From assembly GCA_907165275.2 (NCBI GenBank), contig OU015663.1:136501-200500 (forward strand): a DNA stretch of 64,000 nt, given 5' to 3'. Shown one piece after another: positions 56,593-64,000 of this stretch. Each line of letters begins with the position of its first letter. Position 1 is the first letter of the stretch. The notes under the pieces were generated by a model that saw nothing but the letters and a program-made list of their open reading frames with translations, ran no database searches and was not told the origin of the DNA. This DNA is from Zygaena filipendulae (taxonomy: Eukaryota; Arthropoda; Insecta; Lepidoptera; Zygaenidae). Position numbers and translations under genes: made by a program.

Positions 56593-57123
56593 ACAAGATA
56601 CTGTATGATATAGTAAGATTTGACGTAAATATGCGCACACATCTTTATAAAGTAAAAAATCTTTAAAAAAAAATGTATATGAAAATTAATATTTATTTTT
56701 ATCTTTAAACACTCCATAATCCATATACATATAGTTTATTCGCTTGATAAAACTTTTATGAGTTTTAGTGCGCGCACAGGGGCTGTGAACATTGAATATA
56801 TGTATAAAAAAAAACATTAAAAGAGTTCTTGACAATGAACCCTTAAACTCACCCTTAAAAAGACTTTTACAAAGACATGATTGTTCACGAGTTGACAGAA
56901 ACGCTCGGGGCAATGAGGTCTATAACCTCTGCCTACCCCCTCGGGTGCGGCGTGTTGTTGTTATGCTGCACGGTTTTCAAAATGTGCATAATTACACTCT
57001 TGTTGGCTGTTCCATCACTAATTCATATAGTTATGAATCGGAATGGACTGTTTTTGTACACGATAAAGCCCGAAATACACCAGCACCAATATAATTACGG
57101 ATATCTATTATCTTATTTATATT
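56593..57123. other. Unassigned stretch
   Basis: Overlapping frames at 56792-57094 and 56877-57149 run partly into the next element; no domain recognised. Confidence 0.35.
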
Positions 57124-57292
57124 GCCACTGGCTGTTCCCCCTGCGGTAACTTCGGAGTTCCTACGAGAATTCCGGGATAAAAAGTACCCTGTCTTTCTCT
57201 GTGCCCCTGACAACGTGTATGCAAAATTTCATGATGATCGGTTGAGGCGTAAAAACGTAACAAACTCACAAATAAACCCACTTTCGGAAATA
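57124..57292 (-). mobile_element. Helitron-like element (type A)
   Basis: CACTGGCTGTTCCCCCTGCG, ACTTCGGAGTTCCTACGAG, CTCTGTGCCCCTGACAACG, TTTCATGATGATCGGTTGAG and CCACTTTCGGAAATAGTA. One hairpin arm is deleted. Followed at once by an opposite type B fragment. Confidence 0.7.
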
Positions 57293-57295
57293 GTA

Positions 57296-57389
57296 AGTGA
57301 TATAGAGAGGTATTTGCGAGTTTTTGAGGATGTAGGGCGTAATCTCTGAATTTACTGAACCGATTTTAAAATAGTATATTTCATTATAA
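57296..57389 (+). mobile_element. Helitron-like element (type B), 5' fragment
   Basis: AGTGATATAGAGAGGTATTT, GGATGTAGGGCGTAATCTC and TACTGAACCGATTTTAAAAT. Breaks off at the following inverted repeat. Confidence 0.5.
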
Positions 57390-57500
57390 GTGCGGAAAGC
57401 CTGTCATTGCAAAGAGTTCCGACAAATGTCTACCCGAGCCGAGGCGCAGCCGAAGGTGAGGGTTGACAGTCGGAACTAGTTGCAATGACGGTTCCGCACG
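57390..57500. repeat. GTGCGGAA inverted-repeat element
   Basis: GTGCGGAAAGCCTGTCATTG at the left matches the complement of the right end, GTGCGGAACCGTCATTGCAA, with GAGTTCCGAC / TAGTTCCGAC and GAGCCGAGGCGCAGCCGAAG near the centre. A compact foldback element of about 110 nt, possibly part of a longer one extending toward 57800. Confidence 0.65.
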
Positions 57501-57829
57501 TGTACTGAACAACTATTTTTAATACAGTTACGAAAAAATTAAGCAATTTAATAAAATATCAAAAACACAACAAACTCAACTAAGTTCCAACTGTGATCAA
57601 GAGATGGCGCTAGTCGTATTAGTAATGCGAAACCTACGTTTCGCAATGCAAAAAGTGTGTCAAAGTCGTGTCGCCATTTTTGACAGTTGGCAAAGAGAAC
57701 GCACGAGTTCGGGAAAGGCAAACAAAAAGCTCGAGTATGTAATAGCCCACATCCCGAACGCTAAACGTCCCTGCAATACGCCACTTTTTGAGCAACTGTA
57801 TTAAAAATTATTTTACCAATAGAATGCCA
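57501..57829. other. Unassigned; palindromic GCGAAACCTACGTTTCGC
   Basis: An 18-nt imperfect palindrome is at 57628-57645. The 66-codon frame 57604-57804 covers it and is not recognised. Confidence 0.4.
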
Positions 57830-57926
57830 CAGTGTTCCTGAGTGTTATAATAGGGTACTTCTTATCTCGAAATTTTCCTCGGGAACTTCGAAATTTCCGC
57901 GGGTGAGACCGCGGGGCAACAGCTAG
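57830..57926 (+). mobile_element. Helitron-like element, 3' portion
   Basis: GTGTTCCTGAGTGTTATAAT, TTATCTCGAAATTTTCCTCG, CCGCGGGTGAGACCGCGG and GCAACAGCTAG. Hairpin intact; similar 5' truncation point to 976-1070. Confidence 0.7.
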
Positions 57927-57942
57927 GTTATAATATACGTAT

Positions 57943-58180
57943 TCTATACATATAAAATGCTTTGTCCTGAATGACTGATGGATCAACGCACAGCCTAAAC
58001 CGCTGATCGTAGAGACCTGAAACTTGGAGGGTGCGTTCTTTGTATGACGTAGGCATCCGATGAGAAAGGATTTTTGAAAATTCAACCCCTAAGGGGATGA
58101 AAAGGGGTTGCAAAGTTTGTATGGAACAATTCCGCGGGAACTTCGAAATTATCGCGGGTGAAACCGCGCGGGACAGCTAG
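57943..58180 (+). mobile_element. Helitron-like element (type G)
   Basis: TCTATACATATAAAATGCTT, GATGGATCAACGCACAGCC, ACTTGGAGGGTGCGTTC, TTCAACCCCTAAGGGGATG, then the family end (GGGAACTTCGAAATTATCGC, GAAACCGCGCGGGACAGCTA G). The only type G copy here. Confidence 0.72.
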
Positions 58181-58368
58181 TATTAGTATAAAATTCATAA
58201 ATAATGTCGCCGAAATCAATTCGGTTAGGTGTACAAGTTGTCCTTGTGTTCATTAATACAATCTATTGCAGTTATTAATTAAATTATTAGTCTGATAAGT
58301 ACATATTTTGTAAGTCATATATCAGTCATATATTGGTGGACGCGATTTTGTCGGTATTCATGAAATAA
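58181..58368. other. Short unassigned spacer
   Basis: AT-rich, nothing recognised. Confidence 0.4.
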
Positions 58369-58583
58369 CTAGTTGTGCCCCGCGGTTTCACCCGCGTTAT
58401 TTTCAGAGTTCCCGCGGGAATTCCAGGATGAAAAGTACCCTATGTGTTAATCTGATGTATAAGCTATATTATTGTAAAGTTTCATTTAAATCCATCCAGT
58501 AGTTTTTGCGTGAAAGAGTCACAAACATCCATCCACCCATCCATACATTCTTACAAACTTTCAAGTATATAATATTAGTAGGA
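58369..58583 (-). mobile_element. Helitron-like element, full length (type H)
   Basis: CTAGTTGTGCCCCGCGGTTT, CCCGCGTTATTTTCAGAG, TGTTAATCTGATGTATAAGC, AATCCATCCAGTAGTTTTTG, CATCCATCCACCCATCC, and TATAATATTAGTAGGA before T. Type H has an internal variable (ATCC)n. Confidence 0.8.
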
Positions 58584-58741
58584 TTTTTTGTAGCTGTTTC
58601 TTTGGCAGTCTTTTGGTATGGAATACAGTAAATGATGTATGGTGAATAGCTGACACACATCTGCCCGTTCACAAAAGTGTTGACGAGCTCAAAAGAGCGC
58701 GTACAGAAAACAAGTCTTCTGTCATCTCTTTTTAGATATAA

Positions 58742-58935
58742 CTAGCTGTGTCCCGCGGTTTCACCCGCAATGATTTCCGAGTTCCCGCGGGAATTCCAAG
58801 ATAAACTATACGTATAGACCTTCCTATTGAATCACGTTATTGGATAAAACGCATGAAGATTCGTTCGATAGTTTTTTAGTTTATCGCGAACAGACAGACA
58901 AACGCGGCGAAGGAGTAGATACTTTGTTTTAAGGA
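58742..58935 (-). mobile_element. Helitron-like element (type E)
   Basis: CTAGCTGTGTCCCGCGGTTT, TTCCCGCGGGAATTCCAAG, CCTATTGAATCACGTTATTG, GCATGAAGATTCGTTCG, GACAGACAAACGCGGCG, TTTTAAGGA before T. Confidence 0.75.
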
Positions 58936-58985
58936 TAATATTGTATTAACGTAAACAGTTTGCAGAATTCCTTTGTAACTTAAAA

Positions 58986-59155
58986 CTAGCTGTTGCCCGC
59001 GTTTTTGGTTTCGGATTGCGGAGTTCCCGCGGGAATTCTATGACATAAGTATCCTATTTCCATTCCTGTATCCCTGACGAGGTATTATGCAAAACCTAAT
59101 GAAGATCGGTTGAGTAGCCAAGACGTCAAAGCTCGAGCATATTAGTTAGACCTAT
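58986..59155 (-). mobile_element. Helitron-like element (type A), decayed hairpin
   Basis: CTAGCTGTTGCCCGCGTTTT, GCGGAGTTCCCGCGGGAATT, CCCTGACGAGGTATTATGC, AAGATCGGTTGAGTAGCC. It ends near GCATATTAGTTAGA. Confidence 0.7.
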
Positions 59156-59393
59156 CTATATATCACTCTCAATAACAGGCACAGTACTTTCGTGTTATTA
59201 TGTCAATTTAGCAGTATAACTAGAATAAATGTATGTACCTACCTAATATATGTTCCCAAACATGACATGCGTGTCAAATGCATAAACATAGTGACATAGA
59301 TAAAGTATGTACTAACTAATTGGGTCGACCGCAGCCGAACCGCCACCGATGCCGATGGTGACTTTAAAAATTTAAAATATACGTATTAAGTGA
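59156..59393. other. Short unassigned spacer
   Basis: Contains a small palindrome CACCGATGCCGATGGTG at 59344-59360. Confidence 0.4.
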
Positions 59394-59553
59394 ACTAACT
59401 AATCCTCGCGTCTTCACCCGCGTTAATTTCGGAGATCCTGTGGGAATTCCGGGGTAGAAAGTACCTTATGACCTTCTCTGTACCCCTGACAATGTGTATG
59501 CAAAATTTCACGAGGATCGGTTGAGTAGTTAAGGCGTAAAAGTGTAACAAAGT
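59394..59553 (-). mobile_element. Helitron-like element (type A)
   Basis: CTAACTAATCCTCGCGTCTT, CACCCGCGTTAATTTCGGAG, ACCTTCTCTGTACCCCTGAC, TATGCAAAATTTCACGAGG and GTTGAGTAGTTAAGGCG. CTAG has become CTAA; the 5' end is truncated. Confidence 0.72.
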
Positions 59554-59619
59554 GCTTTTTCGGGCACGTCTAACATCGTTATATTTCAAGCAGTTTACAT
59601 AAATATCCTTGAAAAATTA

Positions 59620-59732
59620 TGTCTTCCTCTTGAATCACTCTATCTATTGCTCAATACCGCATGAAGATCCGTTCAGTAGTTTTTTAGTTTATTGCGAACA
59701 GACAGACAGACGCGGCGGACGACTTTGTTTTA
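59620..59732 (-). mobile_element. Helitron-like element (type E), 5' part
   Basis: TCCTCTTGAATCACTCTATC, CGCATGAAGATCCGTTCAG, AACAGACAGACAGACGCGG. No 3' hairpin; directly joined to an opposite-strand element. Confidence 0.6.
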
Positions 59733-59908
59733 TCTTATGTATATAAATCACGTGTCACGTTATTTGTCCGCGATGGACTCCGAAACTACTGAAATTTTGT
59801 AACCATTTATAATATTATGGTCCAACTTAAAAGATAGGATAGTTTTTACCCCGGAATTCCCGCGGGAACTCCGAAATTACCGCGAGTGAAACCGCGGGGG
59901 ACAGCTAG
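59733..59908 (+). mobile_element. Helitron-like element (type J)
   Basis: TCTTATGTATATAAATCACG after A, TTGTCCGCGATGGACTCCG, CATTTATAATATTATGGTCC, then CCGGAATTCCCGCGGGAACT, GAGTGAAACCGCGGGGGACA GCTAG before T. Confidence 0.78.
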
Positions 59909-60626
59909 TAATATATATATGTAGTGAATATTACCTCTATTATTATTCAAACTATGCACATTTTAAAAAACTGTATACAACTGTTTTATCAGGTACTTAA
60001 TACAACTTAGTAAATAATAAATTAACTAATGATAATTTCAGTGCTAATTATAATTATTTTTCGATTGAACTTCCTGTAAATACAAACCGCAACAATGTCG
60101 CAACCTACCAATTACCATCCATAAACGAAAAATTGTGTTATTGCAATTAACGCATAGAGTCCGTGTGTGCACGCAGCCTTATGCTATGCCTTATTTATGG
60201 CATGTGTTTGTTAATACGCAGCACAAAGGTGTGAGGACAAAACTTGCTACATTTAAATAAATACAATATTAATATAGATATATTATACATTTAAATTTTA
60301 AATACAAAATGTAGCGCGTGTTTTGAGCGTCGCCCCGCGTCACGGACCGACCGACATGTTTACGACACAGCTATGTAAGTTTATATTAAACTTCCATTTA
60401 CTTATATTTATTTAGAAAACGTGTTTATCAGTTCGTCTGTCAGTTACGTGATTTATGTATATTTTCTTGTGAATTGGGCAAGTTCCGTTCTGTTTGGAAA
60501 AACAATTTTATTCTGCTTGTCACTATGATAAATATCACAGTTTGAATTAGGTACCGAGATTCTTGTACCAACTATTTCGTTCATTGTAGAGCTATTATAA
60601 TAATTTATAGACCTCAATTCACAGCA
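59909..60626. other. Unassigned stretch
   Basis: AT-rich; nothing recognised. Confidence 0.4.
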
Positions 60627-60835
60627 CGTTTTTAGGGTTCTATAGCCATATGTAGGTATGTTAATGGTAACAGTGTAACCCTTTTAATTCCGTCATGTCT
60701 GTCCGTCTGCCTGTATGTTACAAATATTTTACTCGGAGACTATGAATTAATTTTGTAAGGTACGTGCGTTCTATAAACCGCTGCACTATAAATATAGGGT
60801 GGCACTCCCTACATGCAGCTAAGGGTCCCGTTTCA
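60627..60835. repeat. Possible GGGTTCCGTAC-family repeat
   Basis: TTTTTAGGGTTCTATAGCC, ATGTCTGTCCGTCTGCCTG, CTCGGAGACTATGAATTAAT and TAAGGGTCCCGTTTCAAATG keep the order of a repeat I recognise from lepidopteran genomes, in diverged form. Confidence 0.4.
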
Positions 60836-61484
60836 AATGGATTTTTTTTATTTTTTTTCAGAAAAACGGACAAACAGACAATAAAGGTAGAGGCTTGGCG
60901 AGAATCAAAGATGGTGGATCCTTAAAAAACATGAATACCGAAACTACCAAAATATCAAACACCTTAATAAGTAGCTTCTCTTTTTATTTATTTATTTTAA
61001 CCTACTTCATAATATAATATTATGTTTTATAAGGACTGAGTCGAAAATACTCCGCTAGTTTCGTTTCGCACGAAACACGCTCAACTCTAGAACGCCCCTA
61101 ATGAGTATTAGAATAACATAAATTACAATAATACTAGTCAAATTATAAAAAGCACACCTCATTAAATAACCAATTAGCAGCTTTAATAGCCCACGGCAGT
61201 CATTACTCGACACACCCCAGTCACGTAATGCTTTTGAGTTAGTGGCATACCGGCCACGACGCCCACAGCCCAGTGCCCACCGCTGGGCGCTGGGCAATGG
61301 GCATGCAACGGCTGGCAATTAACTGTAGCTTGACAGTTTAATTGAGCATTTCTAATGATAAATAAGGCGATTTCTCATGCAACGAAAACAGCACAAACAC
61401 GATAATAATAGAAAACATGAAAAAATATCGATATCTCCGAGACTACTATCCTGATTGGTATGTGGGCGTCACTTAGCCCAACAG
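60836..61484. other. Unassigned stretch
   Basis: An 87-codon minus-strand frame (61055-61318) covers imperfect CAGTGCCCACCGCTGGGCGC repeats at 61270-61300. No gene recognised. Confidence 0.4.
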
Positions 61485-61639
61485 CCTCCTTACCCAAGTT
61501 GACAATCCAAATCATCATCGCTATAGAAAACTAAGGAAACTATCGTCACGTCACGTGGTCTCGTAAAATTAGAGTAAAAAACCTTTTGACATATTTTGGC
61601 CACGCTGACGATCATTAATTATTATATTATTGATGATGA

Positions 61640-61787
61640 CTAGCTGTGCCTCGGGGTTTCACCCGTGATAATTTCGGAGTTCCCGCATGAATCCCGGGAT
61701 AAAAAGTACCCTATGTGCTTCTCTGTACCCCTGACAACGTGCACGTCAAATTTCATCCAAACCCGTTCAGCCGTTTTTGCGTGATTG
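61640..61787 (-). mobile_element. Helitron-like element, 5' end missing
   Basis: CTAGCTGTGCCTCGGGGTTT, ACCCGTGATAATTTCGGAG, CTTCTCTGTACCCCTGACAA and CAAATTTCATCCAAACCCG. Nested within the split MITE. Confidence 0.7.
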
Positions 61788-61917
61788 AGTAAACGTATAC
61801 GAGGATAAGAGCTCGAAAGCGCATTTTCATCCGACTTGCTTCAAATTTATCGTCACCTCTAAGCTCCTATGTGTCTTAGCGTTATATATTTATTATTATA
61901 AATGATATTATAATTAT

Positions 61918-62085
61918 TATATAGCCTATAACCTGTCCAGGAGTATGGACTACAACCGTACCAAGTTTGCTTAAAATCCCTTCACTAGTATTTGACCCAT
62001 GCGTGCACATACAGACAGACAGACAGACAGACAGACAAAAAATTTACTGATTGCTTTTTTGGCATCAGTATCGATCACCATTCAT
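61918..62085. repeat. Interspersed repeat with (CAGA)n
   Basis: CCTGTCCAGGAGTATGGACT, ACCGTACCAAGTTTGC, six CAGA units at 62011-62036, AAATTTACTGATTGC and GGCATCAGTATCGATCACC. This order is familiar from lepidopteran repeats; class unknown. Confidence 0.4.
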
Positions 62086-62125
62086 CCTCCAATATTATAG
62101 AGTTGACTTGGCTAAGGCAGCTTAG

Positions 62126-63047
62126 CGTCTAACACACATGTGAAATCGCGGGTGAAACCGCGGCAAGCGGCCAATATTCCATGAACAAGCCTTCCACAAA
62201 CAATTTCATCCATCAATCATCTCTATTGCTGTCGATAAATATATGTACATTATCTTACTATTCCAAGATTTCTCATTGTGTTTTTTGGTTGTAACGGGTT
62301 TTTCGTTCTTTGCAATTACACACATAAAGTAAACAACTTTTTTGTGTAAGTAGATAATAATTGATGTTTCTCAGTAAGTTTAAATTGTTGTTAACTTTTA
62401 TTACGTAGCTAGAGCTTGTATCTCATATGAAAATGACTGACTACACACGAAATCTCGAAAAGTACTCGACTATGAAGCTGAAAGGCTTGGATTTAGTTAA
62501 GTATACTTAGAAGAAACCGCATGAATCAACTAGTAGTATTTTTGGAAAAGTGAAGTAAGTTTTGGAAAAGTTACAGAATTTGCTCTAACTTCCTTCGCAA
62601 TCATGACGCGTCCGCCACGCCTACATGGCATCTCTAGACATATTATTGTCTCTGTGGTGCCGAAGACGTATTACACCATAAATGTAGCCACAGATAACCT
62701 AACAGCGTACCTCGCCATGTGGTTTTGAATAAATAAAAAAAATATTCCATTCACAAAGCGTAATCAAAAAGGCCGGTGCTGCGAGTCGTCAGACGCCATG
62801 CGCCATGCGTCACTGCTTGTGATCTATTAAGGATAATTCCGATTATTCCGATGATTATCTGGAAATTCTAAACAAAAATACCCAAATAGGTTGATCTAAT
62901 CAGCTATGGAAAATAGTGTCAAGTAGACGTCGCTAGATTAACTTTATATTGGTAACGTTTTTTTATTTTTTTATTACTGTTGCAACATTGTATTTTTGGT
63001 TTTGCTCCCCAGTTTACTGGTCTATCGATAAATAAATTATTATAAAA
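62126..63047. other. Unassigned; short hairpin fragment
   Basis: A 3'-end fragment of the Helitron-like family (ATCGCGGGTGAAACCGCGG) lies at 62146-62164. No gene recognised. Confidence 0.4.
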
Positions 63048-63272
63048 CTAGTTGTGCCTCGCGGTTTCACCCGCGTTAATTTCAGAGTTCCCGCGGGAAC
63101 TCCGGGATAAAAAGTACCCTATGTGTTAATCTGATGTATAAGCTATACCTATATTATTATAAAATTTCATTTAAATCCATCCAGTAGTTATTGCGTGAAA
63201 GAGTAACAAACATCCATCCATCCATCCATCCATATATACTTACAAACTTTCGCTTTTATAATATTAGTAAGA
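63048..63272 (-). mobile_element. Helitron-like element, full length (type H)
   Basis: CTAGTTGTGCCTCGCGGTTT, GTTCCCGCGGGAACTCCGG, TTAATCTGATGTATAAGC, five CATC-type units at 63211-63232, TTTTATAATATTAGTAAGA before T. It pairs with the next copy. Confidence 0.82.
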
Positions 63273-63295
63273 TTTTACTAGTTACTGAATGGAAA

Positions 63296-63498
63296 TCCTC
63301 ACTAATATTATAAATGCAAAAGTTGGTATGTATGGATGGATGTTTGTTACTCTTTCACGCAAAAGCTACTGCATGAATTTAAATGAAACTTTATAATAAT
63401 ATAGCTAATACATCAGATTAACACATAGAGTACTTTTTATCCCGGAATTCCCGCGGGAACTCTGAAATTAACGCGGCTGAACCGCGGGGCACAACTAG
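63296..63498 (+). mobile_element. Helitron-like element, full length (type H), inverted partner
   Basis: TCCTCACTAATATTATAAAT after A, GTATGGATGGATGTTTG, TACATCAGATTAACACATAG, GGAATTCCCGCGGGAACTCT, CTGAACCGCGGGGCACAACT AG before T. It begins 23 nt from the 5' end of the oppositely oriented copy. Confidence 0.82.
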
Positions 63499-63514
63499 TA
63501 CAAAATAACTGCAC

Positions 63515-63695
63515 TGCACTTTCAAACGTACCCACAGTTATTCTGTTAAAGTCTTTATGTTTTTAACGTTTATATGAATCGTTACATTATACATTCCTAT
63601 AATGATCTGAAAATAAACATAAGGGGTGCATAATAAGTAACAAATAAAAGCATAAAAACTTTAACAGAATAGCTGTAGGTACGTTTGAAAGTGCA
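63515..63695. mobile_element. MITE with TGCACTTTCAAACGTAC ends
   Basis: Inverted termini of about 45 nt (TGCACTTTCAAACGTACC, then ATTCTGTTAAAGT and TTTTATG on both arms). TGCA at each boundary may be a 4-bp duplication or part of the terminus. 181 nt, non-coding. Confidence 0.78.
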
Positions 63696-63842
63696 TCCCG
63701 CAAAAACTACTGAACAGATTTGAATGAAACTTGGCAAATAGGTGTTTATAATGTAAGTCCTGACTTGTTATTTAGGATTTTATCCTGTTACAACAAAGGA
63801 AACCCAAAATTAATGCGAGCGAAACCACAGGCAATTAGCTAG
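63696..63842 (+). mobile_element. Helitron-like element, 3' portion
   Basis: CGCAAAAACTACTGAACAGA, AATGAAACTTGGCAAATAG, ATTAATGCGAGCGAAACCAC and GGCAATTAGCTAG before T. The upstream boundary is the preceding MITE, which may have inserted into or beside it. Confidence 0.6.
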
Positions 63843-64000
63843 TATTATAATGTACGGTATATCAATCGAGGATATTATTTCCATGTCCTATAATGAGTTT
63901 TTATGGTTCATTTCTATAAATAATAATCTCTGATTGCTAGAAAACCCTTTATCGCATTTCCATTCGCACACAAATTTTTTCATTAAAAACATAAACCTAC
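63843..64000. other. Unassigned end of window
   Basis: AT-rich, nothing recognised. Confidence 0.4.

Larger units (their letters stand above)
61485..62125. mobile_element. TTAGCCAAGTTGACA MITE with internal insertions
   Basis: The left end CCTCCTTACCCAAGTTGACA (61485), with ATCGCTATAGAAAACTAAGG, matches the right-arm interior of 47217-47386; the right end GAGTTGACTTGGCTAAGGC is at 62101. The 500 nt between them contains a Helitron-like copy and a (CAGA)n repeat, so these are probably the two halves of one split element. Confidence 0.5.

Noticed and set aside
1..64000. CRISPR array, operon or prokaryotic origin
   Set aside because: No regularly spaced repeats with unique spacers, no dense coding and no ribosome binding sites. 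The tandem repeats are microsatellites and the dispersed repeats are insect transposons.
1..64000. TTAGG telomeric arrays
   Set aside because: Many TAGGTAGGTA words occur, but no run of TTAGG units typical of insect telomeres.

Overview
This 64 kb window is eukaryotic nuclear DNA, almost certainly from a butterfly or moth. It has no operons, no ribosome binding sites and no dense coding. Its interspersed repeats are of types typical of Lepidoptera: short Helitron-like elements ending in a CCGCGG-type hairpin and CTAG, a retroposon containing ACACCTGATGGTAAGTG, and repeats containing AACCGACTTCC or GGGTTCCGTAC. This assignment rests on recognising repeat types, not on a database search.

I could not identify any complete protein-coding gene. 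Nearly every open frame is short, lacks recognisable domains, or lies inside a repeat. The best gene candidates are a two-exon open frame at 42-754, with good splice signals but no recognised product, and a short frame at 2111-2329 followed by a retroposon-like A-rich tail. The window looks intergenic or intronic.

Layout. 1-13 kb: sparse Helitron-like copies and long AT-rich stretches. 12.4-20.7 kb: TIR elements with TGACGTCA sites and more Helitron-like copies, several in inverted pairs. 20.7-22.9 kb: a GC-rich, repeat-poor block containing a long imperfect inverted repeat; this is the most plausible regulatory or first-exon region. 23-36.9 kb: mostly unique, with well-bounded non-autonomous DNA transposons (24393-24628, 26290-26703 and 30068-30394, all with target duplications). 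37-47 kb: Helitron-like copies, TIR elements and nested insertions. 48.3-49.65 kb: a very large pentanucleotide array with 41 AAATA units followed by 210 consecutive perfect GAATA units. 50.4-59.9 kb: about twenty Helitron-like copies, plus a 934 bp TIR element at 55168-56101. 60-64 kb: mixed repeats, ending in a large head-to-head inverted Helitron pair.

The elements do not form a pathway. The strongest biological theme is the modular Helitron-like family. About 48 copies share one 3' end (hairpin plus CTAG, inserted between A and T) but carry at least nine different 5' or central modules, as expected if one replication machinery recognises a common terminator that has been joined to many sequences. 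Other themes are MITEs that spread cAMP-response-like octamers, and a contrast between repeat-dense and repeat-free blocks.
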